This document shows, in pieces, positions 25,500 through 37,427 of a stretch of 64,000 nucleotides of DNA (position 1 is the stretch's first letter; each line of letters opens with the position of its first letter). Origin of the DNA: Lineus longissimus. Taxonomy: Eukaryota > Nemertea > Pilidiophora > Heteronemertea > Lineidae. The translations under genes and the position numbers were made by a program. The stretch lies in the NCBI RefSeq assembly GCF_910592395.1, contig NC_088324.1:11558953-11622952 (forward strand), read 5' to 3'. Under the pieces are notes generated by a model. The model did not search any database, had not been told where the DNA came from, and was given only the letters and a program-made list of their open reading frames with translations.

Positions 25500-26583
25500 G
25501 TGGATATTCCATTGTACAATCTTTACTCCAATAACCAGATTTACAACTTTTCAAATCACATACTACTACAGAGCACTAACTACACAGTTATAGGCCAAAA
25601 TGGGCCTGCTCGTGGTCAAGTAGAATCACCGAAACTATCCTCAAATGAGCCATTGAATGCGACATGTAACAAGCAACACTTAAATTTACAAAGGATGTGA
25701 AAGAGTTAACCGTTTGATGGAATGCCACATAACTATCAGGTAATCTCCCTCTGAACTGGTGACAATCGGACTGGCCTGAAATTCTCATTATCGTCCACTC
25801 CTCAATAAAAATCCAAATAAAATGGGGTCATTGTATACAGTGGTACTGTATTACCCCGATGAGAAGCAAGTACGTCCCCCACTCTCAGCCAAGATATTTG
25901 TGCGTGCACCGGTTTGACTACGGGCTGAAGTTGACGATGTACTCCTGACGGAGCCATTGGGTTCTTCGCCCGCTCATTGACCGAGGCATGGTGACCTGGA
26001 GACAGTGACCGGGTTAGCACTGGCTGGTCGAAGGACATATTCACAGGGCGTCCATTCGCAACTTCTCATCTTTCAGGTACTACCCATTCACGTGGACCAA
26101 GTCTTACCCAGCAACCTCCCCCTACGTAGCGTGGGGTACCAACCCACCGCAGATTCAGGAGATGTGTGCAATGGTAACCAGATATCCTACACCACACCAG
26201 ATCTCAGAACTGGTAATGATGCTGCCCATTCGCAACAGGTTTAACCGCCGTCATGCCCCTTTGATTTTGCCATTCAACGCCACCATCGGGACACAGGCCT
26301 CAAATTGAGGGATGGGCGGTAATGATTATTTCAGACCGATCAGAATGTCACAAGCCCAGAGCGAAATCACCAGACAGTTATATGGAGTTACACCAAAAGG
26401 CTGACCCCTCACTTCATTTGTAAATAGGTGTTGGATATTTTTGTCACATTCAATGGACCCAGTCCAACAATCTCTGGAGGGACCTTCAGTGCGGCAAATC
26501 GCATAGGTTTTTAAAAGTGATAACAAAAGGTCACTCCACTGAGCTAAGCTGCAGTTACTTATAAAATACCAGGTGTGGTTATT

Positions 26584-27140
26584 GGGACACCCTAATCTGA
26601 GAGCCAAGAGCCGCGAGCACCGTTTTTTTACAGTACAGATATGCAGAGTACCGGTAGGCCCTAGTGATAGTGCATCACTACGCTATCTCATTGCTTGAAT
26701 TGGCAAATTTCAATTAAGAATTCACAAATTTGCGCAATATGCCTTTTTAAAACAATTTTGATTGCACTATTTGCACAAGGCTACATGATACGGCAGGAAT
26801 GACAAACACGTGTGAGTAAGCAGGGTGTGAAGTGCAGACTCAATGTACACTGTACCCGCCGTATTGTATAGACGGCGTAACAACAGTACGATAAAAAATC
26901 TTGGCATGGTAGACTGTTAACAATACCGCTATCCAGCCGGCGATGTCTTACGACGTCATAAACGGTTACAAAATAAATCCATTTTTTATCAAGTAGGGTA
27001 CCTGTAGGCTTAGGATTCCCAAAGATAATAATTATATACATTCAAGCCTATTCCTTTTCTTTGGCTTTTGGCTCATCTGGTGGCACTTAATTGGCTCTTT
27101 AACGGAGTCTTGGCTCTTGGCTCTCAGATTAGGGTATCCC
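26584..27140. mobile_element. 557-bp inverted-repeat DNA transposon (copy 2)
   Basis: Second copy, carried by amplification of the array unit rather than by a new insertion, since it sits at the same place with the same flanks. Confidence 0.8.
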
Positions 27141-28224
27141 GTGGATATTCCATTGTACAATCTTTACTCCAATAACCAGATTTACAACTTTTCAAATCAC
27201 ATACTACTACAGAGCACTAACTACACAGTTATAGGCCAAAATGGGCCTGCTCGTGGTCAAGTAGAATCACCGAAACTATCCTCAAATGAGCCATTGAATG
27301 CGACATGTAACAAGCAACACTTAAATTTACAAAGGATGTGAAAGAGTTAACCGTTTGATGGAATGCCACATAACTATCAGGTAATCTCCCTCTGAACTGG
27401 TGACAATCGGACTGGCCTGAAATTCTCATTATCGTCCACTCCTCAATAAAAATCCAAATAAAATGGGGTCATTGTATACAGTGGTACTGTATTACCCCGA
27501 TGAGAAGCAAGTACGTCCCCCACTCTCAGCCAAGATATTTGTGCGTGCACCGGTTTGACTACGGGCTGAAGTTGACGATGTACTCCTGACGGAGCCATTG
27601 GGTTCTTCGCCCGCTCATTGACCGAGGCATGGTGACCTGGAGACAGTGACCGGGTTAGCACTGGCTGGTCGAAGGACATATTCACAGGGCGTCCATTCGC
27701 AACTTCTCATCTTTCAGGTACTACCCATTCACGTGGACCAAGTCTTACCCAGCAACCTCCCCCTACGTAGCGTGGGGTACCAACCCACCGCAGATTCAGG
27801 AGATGTGTGCAATGGTAACCAGATATCCTACACCACACCAGATCTCAGAACTGGTAATGATGCTGCCCATTCGCAACAGGTTTAACCGCCGTCATGCCCC
27901 TTTGATTTTGCCATTCAACGCCACCATCGGGACACAGGCCTCAAATTGAGGGATGGGCGGTAATGATTATTTCAGACCGATCAGAATGTCACAAGCCCAG
28001 AGCGAAATCACCAGACAGTTATATGGAGTTACACCAAAAGGCTGACCCCTCACTTCATTTGTAAATAGGTGTTGGATATTTTTGTCACATTCAATGGACC
28101 CAGTCCAACAATCTCTGGAGGGACCTTCAGTGCGGCAAATCGCATAGGTTTTTAAAAGTGATAACAAAAGGTCACTCCACTGAGCTAAGCTGCAGTTACT
28201 TATAAAATACCAGGTGTGGTTATT

Positions 28225-28781
28225 GGGACACCCTAATCTGAGAGCCAAGAGCCGCGAGCACCGTTTTTTTACAGTACAGATATGCAGAGTACCGGTAGGC
28301 CCTAGTGATAGTGCATCACTACGCTATCTCATTGCTTGATTTGGCAAATTTCAATTAAGAATTCACAAATTTGCGCAATATGCCTTTTTAAAACAATTTT
28401 GATTGCACTATTTGCACAAGGCTACATGATACGGCAGGAATGACAAACACGTGTGAGTAAGCAGGGTGTGAAGTGCAGACTCAATGTACACTGTACCCGC
28501 CGTATTGTATAGACGGCGTAACAACAGTACGATAAAAAATCTTGGCATGGTAGACTGTTAACAATACCGCTATCCAGCCGGCGATGTCTTACGACGTCAT
28601 AAACGGTTACAAAATAAATCCATTTTTTATCAAGTAGGGTACCTGTAGGCTTAGGATTCCCAAAGATAATAATTATATACATTCAAGCCTATTCCTTTTC
28701 TTTGGCTTTTGGCTCATCTGGTGGCACTTAATTGGCTCTTTAACGGAGTCTTGGCTCTTGGCTCTCAGATTAGGGTATCCC
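28225..28781. mobile_element. 557-bp inverted-repeat DNA transposon (copy 3)
   Basis: Third copy at the same position in the unit. It differs by a single A-to-T change near 28340. Confidence 0.8.
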
Positions 28782-29865
28782 GTGGATATTCCATTGTACA
28801 ATCTTTACTCCAATAACCAGATTTACAACTTTTCAAATCACATACTACTACAGAGCACTAACTACACAGTTATAGGCCAAAATGGGCCTGCTCGTGGTCA
28901 AGTAGAATCACCGAAACTATCCTCAAATGAGCCATTGAATGCGACATGTAACAAGCAACACTTAAATTTACAAAGGATGTGAAAGAGTTAACCGTTTGAT
29001 GGAATGCCACATAACTATCAGGTAATCTCCCTCTGAACTGGTGACAATCGGACTGGCCTGAAATTCTCATTATCGTCCACTCCTCAATAAAAATCCAAAT
29101 AAAATGGGGTCATTGTATACAGTGGTACTGTATTACCCCGATGAGAAGCAAGTACGTCCCCCACTCTCAGCCAAGATATTTGTGCGTGCACCGGTTTGAC
29201 TACGGGCTGAAGTTGACGATGTACTCCTGACGGAGCCATTGGGTTCTTCGCCCGCTCATTGACCAAGGCATAGTGACCTGGAGACAGTGACCGGGTTAGC
29301 ACTGGCTGGTCGAAGGACATATTCACAGGGCGTCCATTCGCAACTTCTCATCTTTCAGGTACTACCCATTCACGTGGACCAAGTCTTACCCAGCAACCTC
29401 CCCCTACGTAGCGTGGGGTACCAACCCACCGCAGATTCAGGAGATGTGTGCAATGGTAACCAGATATCCTACACCACACCAGATCTCAGAACTGGTAATG
29501 ATGCTGCCCATTCGCAACAGGTTTAACCGCCGTCATGCCCCTTTGATTTTGCCATTCAACGCCACCATCGGGACACAGGCCTCAAATTGAGGGATGGGCG
29601 GTAATGATTATTTCAGACCGATCAGAATGTCACAAGCCCAGAGCGAAATCACCAGACAGTTATATGGAGTTACACCAAAAGGCTGACCCCTCACTTCATT
29701 TGTAAATAGGTGTTGGATATTTTTGTCACATTCAATGGACCCAGTCCAACAATCTCTGGAGGGACCTTCAGTGCGGCAAATCGCATAGGTTTTTAAAAGT
29801 GATAACAAAAGGTCACTCCACTGAGCTAAGCTGCAGTTACTTATAAAATACCAGGTGTGGTTATT

Positions 29866-30422
29866 GGGACACCCTAATCTGAGAGCCAAGAGCCGCGAGC
29901 ACCGTTTTTTTACAGTACAGATATGCAGAGTACCGGTAGGCCCTAGTGATAGTGTATCACTACGCTATCTCATTGCTTGAATTGGCAAATTTCAATTAAG
30001 AATTCACAAATTTGCGCAATATGCCTTTTTAAAACAATTTTGATTGCACTATTTGCACAAGGCTACATGATACGGCAGGAATGACAAACACGTGTGAGTA
30101 AGCAGGGTGTGAAGTGCAGACTCAATGTACACTGTACCCGCCGTATTGTATAGACGGCGTAACAACAGTATGATAAAAAATCTTGGCATGGTAGACTGTT
30201 AACAATACCGCTATCCAGCCGGCGATGTCTTACGACGTCATAAACGGTTACAAAATAAATCCATTTTTTATCAAGTAGGGTACCTGTAGGCTTAGGATTC
30301 CCAAAGATAATAATTATATACATTCAAGCCTATTCCTTTTCTTTGGCTTTTGGCTCATCTGGTGGCACTTAATTGGCTCTTTAACGGAGTCTTGGCTCTT
30401 GGCTCTCAGATTAGGGTATCCC
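29866..30422. mobile_element. 557-bp inverted-repeat DNA transposon (copy 4)
   Basis: Fourth copy, with two small changes (GTGTATCAC near 29953 and AGTATGATAA near 30170). Confidence 0.8.
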
Positions 30423-31467
30423 GTGGATATTCCATTGTACAATCTTTACTCCAATAACCAGATTTACAACTTTTCAAATCACATACTACTACAGAGCACT
30501 AACTACACAGTTATAGGCCAAAATGGGCCTGCTCGTGGTCAAGTAGAATCACCGAAACTATCCTCAAATGAGCCATTGAATGCGACATGTAACAAGCAAC
30601 ACTAATTTACAAAGGATGTGAAAGAGTTAACCGTTTGACGGAATGCCACATAACTATCAGGTAATCTCCCTCTGAACTGGTGACAATCGGACTGGCCTGA
30701 AATTCTCATTATCGTCCACTCCTCAATAAAAATCCAAATAAAATGGGGTCATTGTATACAGTGGTACTGTATTACCCCGATGAGAAGCAAGTACGTCCCC
30801 CACTCTCAGCCAAGATATTTGTGCGTGCACCGGTTTGACTACGGGCTGAAGTTGACGATGTACTCCTGACGGAGCCATTGGGTTCTTCGCCCGCTCATTG
30901 ACCGAGGCATGGTGACCTGGAGACAGTGACCGGGTTAGCACTGGCTGGTCGAAGGACATATTCACAGGGCGTCCATTCGCAACTTCTCATCTTTCAGGTA
31001 CTACCCATTCACGTGGACCAAGTCTTACCCAGCAACCTCCCCCTACGTAGCGTGGGGTACCAACCCACCGCAGATTCAGGAGATGTGTGCAATGGTAACC
31101 AGATATCCTACACCACACCAGATCTCAGAACTGGTAATGATGCTGCCCATTCGCAACAGGTTTAACCGCCGTCATGCCCCTTTGATTTTGCCATTCAACG
31201 CCACCATCGGGACACAGGCCTCAAATTGAGGGATGGGCGGTAATGATTATTTCAGACCGATCAGAATGTCACAAGCCCAGAGCGAAATCACCAGACAGTT
31301 ATATGGAGTTACACCAAAAGGCTGACCCCTCACTTCATTTGTAAACAGGTGTTGGGTATTTTTGTCACATTCAATGGACCCAGTCCAACAATCTCTGGAG
31401 GGACCTTCAGTGTGGCAAATCGCATTTGAATGTAAAATCTTCACTACACTACCTAAGCTACAGCAGC

Positions 31468-31710
31468 TGGAATATCGGGACAAAACTTTTTTGCCTCTCT
31501 GAAGTACCACTCCCAATTTTGTTTGTCTTTATCCTTGAACACCAAAACTAACTCTAAAACTAGCCAACAAGAGAGATCTAACCACTATATTCTTTCTCGG
31601 CATCCAGGAGTTTGACGGTTTGAGGAGTGGTACTTTCTCTGCATCCAGGAGTTTGACGGTTTGAGGAGTGGTACTTCTTAGAGGCCAAAAAGTTTTGTCC
31701 CGATATTCCA
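31468..31710. mobile_element. Foldback element (243 bp) with internal duplication
   Basis: The arm 31468-31513 (begins TGGAATATCGGGACAAAACT) is the near-complement of 31663-31710. Between them a roughly 37-bp segment, CATCCAGGAGTTTGACGGTT and onward, occurs twice (31602 and 31641). It abuts the broken end of the last array unit. No coding capacity. Confidence 0.7.
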
Positions 31711-32492
31711 CTGAGGAGTCAATCATAGTCCTACAGAATTAAAAGATAACTTTTGAACCCTTAGGCCTAAATTGAAAAGAGTTCCTTCTCAGTTGAGCAA
31801 GTGAAAGTCCAGATATTGTTGGTGCTGTCTTCCACAATTTTCCTCATGCCCAGGATGTCCTGCACGTACTTCACCATCCGATGTCCTTACCAGGGAACAA
31901 GCTGAAATAATGACGAGGACTGATGGTGAGAAGAAGAGAAAGATTATTTACGTCGTTCAATTTTCTGTAAAGTGCATTTCAATGATCTCATTTTGCTCTA
32001 ATTTTACTGTGTAGGTGTAGTAGTCTTTCCGACCGCAATTGATCCTTCACTCTTAAGGTTAAGAGGGTCTATGACACTCAATTCATGCCCTATACAGTGG
32101 AACCTCCTTTTTCTATCACCTCCGTTTGTGTTGGCAGGACTCTCTTTATCATGGTCCCAAATGGGTCTTGTCATAAGCAATTTCTAAGCATGCCTTAATA
32201 AGTAAAGAGAGCAACTAGAAGACAAATGACAATAAAATGGGCGACTATGAGCCATGGAGGACAACGTAAAGATGTGATGGAATGCTGTTCTAGACAAGCA
32301 CATTCTAGACAAGCACAGGAAATGCTTTCTCACCACCCTACATCCAGCATAGATGACATCTTCTCCAGTCAGAATGGCAGGGGTCCTATTGTTTAGTTGT
32401 TGACAGCGATTTGGATCTGCAACTCATGGTCAAAGTCATCCTTTTCCATGTCCAGATTGTTTTACGAGAGAAGTCATGATTCTCTACCAGCT
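31711..32492. other. Intergenic DNA, nothing recognised
   Basis: I see no credible exon, RNA gene or repeat in this stretch except a short duplicated GACAAGCACA near 32295-32317. Confidence 0.5.
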
Positions 32493-33163
32493 TCAATTGC
32501 CCGAGGACTTCCAGAAGGGGTGCTGAAAATGACAACTCGCTTTTAACTTTTGATTCTGACGTCTTCTACCAAGACACTACCAAGACAGACTGTTTAAGAA
32601 ACAGCACAAAGAAGTGCTCCGGGCAGACTTACTAATCTGGGTGGATGCACCCCAATTTCTAATGCAACTGTAGAAATGGAACCCCGTGAATTGATCGCAG
32701 CAGTCTGGTCTCTGGAGGCCGGTTGTGACTTTGTCCACACTAAATGACCAATTTTTAACGACTGCAAATTATAATCTGAATCAAATACCACAGACTATCA
32801 TATCGTACAACTGTAACTTTACCAGTTTTACTACTGAGAAGTGTGTTATGAATTTGTTCTTATTATCATAAACATTCTGTTGCGCACTTGCTTTCTGATA
32901 CATCTCTATGATTAGCATGCAGGCAGGATATTGTGTTTTCTATCATACACAGGTTGACCATGCACACTAACCTTGTTTCCAGTCAGATATTGCTGATTCC
33001 GTTGATCGAAAAGAAACGCCGGGGGAGGAATGTTGGTAGTGATGTGCTGCCAACCCTCACAGAGCATGTGGACTGATCTTGGCTTGGTTACCAGTAGGAC
33101 GATTTGCATTGAGCCTTGATGTGGCCTTTGCTCTTTTCCAGTTTTGGTCGTCAGGTGGGTGTG
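32493..33163 (-). CDS. Candidate terminal exons of an unrecognised minus-strand gene
   Basis: Three open segments with splice-like borders chain in phase 0: 33163-32972 (64 codons, acceptor TTTCCAG, donor GTTAGT), 32761-32633 (43 codons, acceptor TTTGCAG, donor GTAAGT) and 32522-32493 (acceptor TTTTCAG, ending HPFWKSSGN and TGA). The first contains MQIVLLVTKPRSVHMLCEGW. No family is recognised. The consistent phases are mild support, but other frames of the middle segment are also open. It may be the 3' end of the model at 34.4-37.0 kb, of an independent gene, or chance. Confidence 0.25.
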
Positions 33164-34452
33164 CTGGAAACCACAGTGTAAGTTTGATTTCATCACATTC
33201 ATGTCATTGACAATGTTCGAATCTGATGAAACACTCAAAGCCAACACCAGTATACCCAGCAGAGACTGCAGTCTGTGGTGATCTGATCTTGAGGAGGCTT
33301 TGGTTCATGATATGAGCAGAAATCTTGGCCACATATTCTTTTGACCCGGATTTATTGAAAAGTTCAATGCTTTAAAAGATTTTCAACCAGTTTAGGGCCT
33401 GCAAAGAACAGTTTCCTTAAGAGAAATATTTGCATCTTTACCAGTTTTCAGCCTCCCTATTCAGGATCTCACCGGCTGTGTATGGACCGATACAACAGAC
33501 AATTCATTGTTTTTAGGTTGCATCTCTCCTTCCCATCTTTCTTGAAACCATACAATTAGAACGCATAAATTTGTGACCAGTTATTAATGATTCTTAATCT
33601 CGGTGTGATTCTCTGATTTCTTTTTCATACCCTTTTCACGTAGTTTTTTTAATTTCTGAATACTTAATCAGCACTCAGCCACTGTGTAACATTGGCACTG
33701 CCCAAACCAAGCTACTTTGTCCTTCTACTGTATGGTGCAGAGACTCTTTTGTGCAACCTCAGTGACAATTCAACTTCATATCTATTTCAAACTTAAAACT
33801 TGGAATACCTTTAAAAACTTAAAGAAAAATCCATTAGTTCCCACTGGAACCACCTTGATCAGTTCTGCTATTGGTGGCACTGGTAACATGGCGGGAATTA
33901 CAGATGTAGTCGTTAAATTATAGATGCAGGTGACGCCTGGTGTTTAGGGGCGAGAACTGTCTCTCAGCAGCTTTGAAATCCCTATCCTCCGACCTCAAAA
34001 CCATTAGTCCCTTTGACATCCTCATCGCGTTCCTCCTTTTGTTGACTGGCTCTTTCTTGGCAATGTTGCCCCAACTGAGGTGGCTACCTTGTTGACATGT
34101 GGCAAGGCATCCTATTTGCAAAGACATAGCCTCTCTATCAGAGGCCTATTTTATGCTGCTGTTAAGTTTATATTGTCCAGCGGTTAATGCAATTTGGGTG
34201 TGAACATTGGGTTGTCCTCTGCCTAACTCCAATTTTTCGTCCCAGTGTTGGCAAGCTATCACTGTCACAAGTTCATTGACATCGCTGTTTCTGCAGCTCT
34301 TTACACTGTATCTCTGAGATCACAGGCAAGAAAGTCATTTATCTGTATATTTACAGCAAGTGAATTTGTCACCAAACAAACTGACATGGAGGCACTTCAT
34401 GGGGGCACATAAGTCCCATGCAACCCCTTTTTTACAGTCTGTCTATCGATAC

Positions 34453-37036
34453 TTAGCCATGCCCAGCCAAACCCCTTCGTCGTTTTCTCCTGTCATATGG
34501 TGCTGGGTCTCTCTTGGACAGCGTCGATGACATCCATGCCCTTGATGATCTGGGAACAGGCTGGGAAAAAAAGACTATTGTAGACTATTCACTATTCACA
34601 CAAGACAAACATGGACCACTGCCATGGCAGCCAGCTTGACCTCAAGTCAATTCACATTTTGGATTTGGAGGCAACTGAAAGACACTTGTCTCTTTGAACA
34701 CAACACTGATCTTGCCAGGGATAACTATGGACCCTGTCCCGAGTCATAATCTTTTATGAGTCTGTCTTTGACCGCCAAAGGATGGCCCACAAAAGACGTT
34801 TCAATTGCTAAAGTTATCTTATATTGGGATCCTGGTTGAAAAATGTTACCTCAATATGTTCACGTATAAATTGATCCTTCCTAGAAATACGGGATGGCAG
34901 CGAGGTCAAGTGAAACCATAGCTCTGTACTTGTCATAATACCAGGAGATACAGGTCTGGCCAGGCTGCCTGCAATAAAACAATTCAAATTTTTGTTGAAT
35001 ATTGAAATGTATCTGACCAGTCATGGTCACATCCATAAGCCAGACGGACGAAGGCCGAGTCACTGGGCCAATAAACCAAACAACAGCCGCCTAACTTTTG
35101 TGGCCTTTTCGAGTCTCTTTGGACACATTACAGATCTCATGTCCTTGTCAGGGGTACCCTTGGACTCTGCCTCGATTCGTCCCCAACAGACACAACCTTC
35201 TATGTTTCATCTGTCTTTAACCGCCCAAGGATGGCCCACAAAAGACCTTAGGTTTAAATTGCTTAGTTACCTTATACGGGCATCCTGGATGAGCTTTTGT
35301 CTTTAAAAGGCCGATTTTAGATGAATCAAGTGTCAAACAAACACCATACCTCAATAATGTCCACGTTTGAATTGTTCCTTTCTAGAAATATGAATGGCAG
35401 TGAGGTGAAGTGAAACCATATAGCTCCATTCTTGCCATTATACTATGAAATATGCCTCTGGCCAGGCTATCTGCAACGAAACAATTCAAAAGTTTTATGC
35501 TGAATATTGAACTGACTTGTCATGGTCACATCCATACGCCAGATGGCCAAAAAAAGAGTCACTAGGCAAACGAACCCAACTGGCACCTAAATGTAGTCGC
35601 ACAAAAATGGTCATCCTTCCTTGGTGGAGAAATTCTCCCTGAATAAATAATACATGACAACCCCAAGTGCACAGCCAACGTTAAAAATGAAGGGAAACAT
35701 CCAGAATCTCCTCTATGTCCAACCCTTAATTGTATTGGTGTAATTCTTCACACATAATGTACAACTGTGGTTGTCCTCCTCAGGCACAACTTTGAAATGT
35801 TTCATGGCCCTGCACTAAGTCGTTCTTGGACTATAAAGTATGTCATCCCTGGAGGTAGGGAGAAGGCAACAATTCAGGTTGAAATCATGTTAAATGTTAC
35901 CTTGACATGCTCTTGAACTGAACTATTGCTTGGAAGTGGGGATGGCGAATAGGTGACATGAATCCATAGCTCTGCACTGGCCATAACACAATTGGAGAGA
36001 CATCTCTTGGCCAGGCTGTCTGCAATAAAACAATATGCTTATTTTTAACGGACAGTGGTTATCATGAGAATCCATGTGGAAACTTTTGTAGAGGCAGTTA
36101 CTCTCAGTTGAAAACTAATAAACTGTGTTTTACTAATGTTTTTTGAATCAATTTATCCCTGCACTTCCAACGGTCACCCAAATGCAAATAAGGCTTGGAA
36201 GGGGTTGGCAGAGTTTGGGCTGGGTCAAAACTTAGATCATAAAGCCAGCACATGGGAATGTGAAAGGAGTGTGACAATTATTATATATGTGTCAGCTTTC
36301 ATAAGCCAGAGACACGCCTTATAATATTTGTGCCCAATCTCACTAAATGTCCTAAAAAATTAGGGCTGGTTATAAAGAAAACATGCAATTCTGTGGCAAA
36401 AAAAGAACAAGAAAAATATTATCCTTTATTTGCTTCCCCACTAAAGGCAGATCTCCTTAGCATTAACATAAAATTGCAAAAGTATAGAGGCCAAGTTTTA
36501 TATATTTGGAAACACTCCCAATGCATCTGGGAAACGCATGCACATGGCTAATGCACATGGTCCACATGCATTCGCAATTGCATTGAAACAGTGTATTTTG
36601 TTCTCTCACCAACGATTTTTTTGTTCACGTTTTTCACGAGAAAAAACGCTCAAACTACTGATAAAATTCACTTACAAGAAGTGAAAATACTCAAAGAACA
36701 CAAATATTTGGCTTAGATAACTTGGTCAGGATGCCGGACCGTCCAATCGACATTTGTTTGGGGGGTAACCGGGTTGAGCGTCCACTTGCCAAAAATGTCG
36801 GCGCCATTGCCCATCTTTGCGCACCTCCAGAAAAATAACGAAATATGGCATCAAAATTGAAAAACACAATTTACAATCGATCTATGGATGAGCTATGAAA
36901 TCTAAGCTATCAACTTACCGCCCAATAATGTCTTTGTTCGCGGAAAGAAACGTAAAATCGAAGGTTTTAGCGGAGAAATTTTGAAGCCCCCGCCTCGTGA
37001 ATTCACCACGTGCAGACGGTTGCGCGATGACGTCAT
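34453..37036 (-). CDS. Candidate small gene with triplicated 119-nt exon
   Basis: A hand-built model. Exon 1 is 37036-36919 (ATG inside a CRE palindrome, donor GTAAGT, phase 1). A 119-nt exon follows in one of two open versions, 36019-35901 or 34968-34850 (acceptor TATTGCAG, donor GTAACA). The final exon is 34560-34453 (acceptor TTTTTCCCAG, ending in TAA). Phases fit: 1 into the cassette, 0 out. The product would be about 114 residues. The two cassettes encode related peptides (SLAKR...MASAELWIHVT and SLARP...MTSTELWFHLT). The last exon has an Arg/Lys cluster, DRRKRRRG. SAELWIH recalls a strand in TGF-beta-family propeptides, but I find no mature cystine-knot domain, so I do not assign that family. 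The gene is tentative; the exon duplication is better supported. Confidence 0.35.
35350..35470 (-). pseudogene. Degenerate third copy of the 119-nt exon
   Basis: It aligns along its whole length with 34968-34850 and keeps acceptor-like (GTTGCAG) and donor-like (GTATGG) borders, but is 121 nt long. A 2-nt insertion (TAT for T, after GAGC) shifts the frame and leads to a stop. It lies exactly 500 bp from its nearest sister and shares intron sequence with it, so a segmental tandem duplication produced both. Confidence 0.5.
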
Positions 37037-37129
37037 CCTCGGGAGTCCGAAAACAGGATGTGCCGCCTAACGGTAAAAGATGAAACTGAAAGTTTTGATC
37101 GAAGATTTCAGTTTCATATTCTCCCGCGA

Positions 37130-37310
37130 GACAGCACCACCATGACTGTCCGGGTTGGTTGTGACACAATATATGTCTTGACCTTTTTTAGAAAGCACCA
37201 CCATGGCTGTCCGGGTTGGTTGTGACACAATATGTCTTGACCTTTTTTAGACAGCACCACTGTGGCTGTCCGGGTTGGTTGTGACACAATATGTCTTGAC
37301 CTTTTTATTT
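37130..37310. repeat. Roughly 61-bp tandem repeat, three copies
   Basis: The unit contains CAGCACCAC, GGCTGTCCGGGTTGGTTGTG and TGTCTTGACCTTTTT. Three copies run head to tail, just upstream (minus-strand sense) of the candidate exon at 37036. Confidence 0.85.
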
Positions 37311-37427
37311 TGGTACCTGGTCAGCAAATGATGCTCCTGTTATTAATCCCGTCAATCTGTCTCTTGAACTGTAGGGTACACAACCGACTTTACATTTCAT
37401 CATGGCCTTCGGTAAATTTGTCCCCAT

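Larger units (their letters stand above)
23866..31425 (+). repeat. Tandem array, about 4.6 copies of a 1,641-bp unit
   Basis: The sequence recurs with a 1,641-bp period: equivalent points lie at 23871, 25512, 27153, 28794 and 30435. Internal copies differ at only a handful of positions that I noticed (for example near 28340, 29262-29270 and 30171). The last copy has a 2-bp deletion near 30603, and the first copy is more diverged over its first 430 bp. Each of the four full units contains the 557-bp inverted-repeat element. Several short open frames recur in each unit, but none has a recognised domain with confidence. Such uniformity means recent amplification, gene conversion, or possibly an assembly artefact. 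Confidence 0.95.

Noticed and set aside
24161-31165. Recurring 79-93-codon frames on both strands of the array as genes
   Set aside because: They recur only because the DNA unit recurs. Several span the ends of the embedded transposon, and codon-level conservation against the eroded copy is not evident.
34453-34560. Cyclophilin-like reading (SQIIKGMDVIDAVQ) of the last exon of the tentative gene
   Set aside because: It requires entry phase 1, whereas the preceding 119-nt exons leave in phase 0. No other cyclophilin exons were found nearby.
32493-36019. A TGF-beta-family gene suggested by SAELWIH and a basic RRKRRRGL string
   Set aside because: No mature cystine-knot domain (no CxGxC, CCxP or CxC end) was found on either strand, so the resemblance is too weak.
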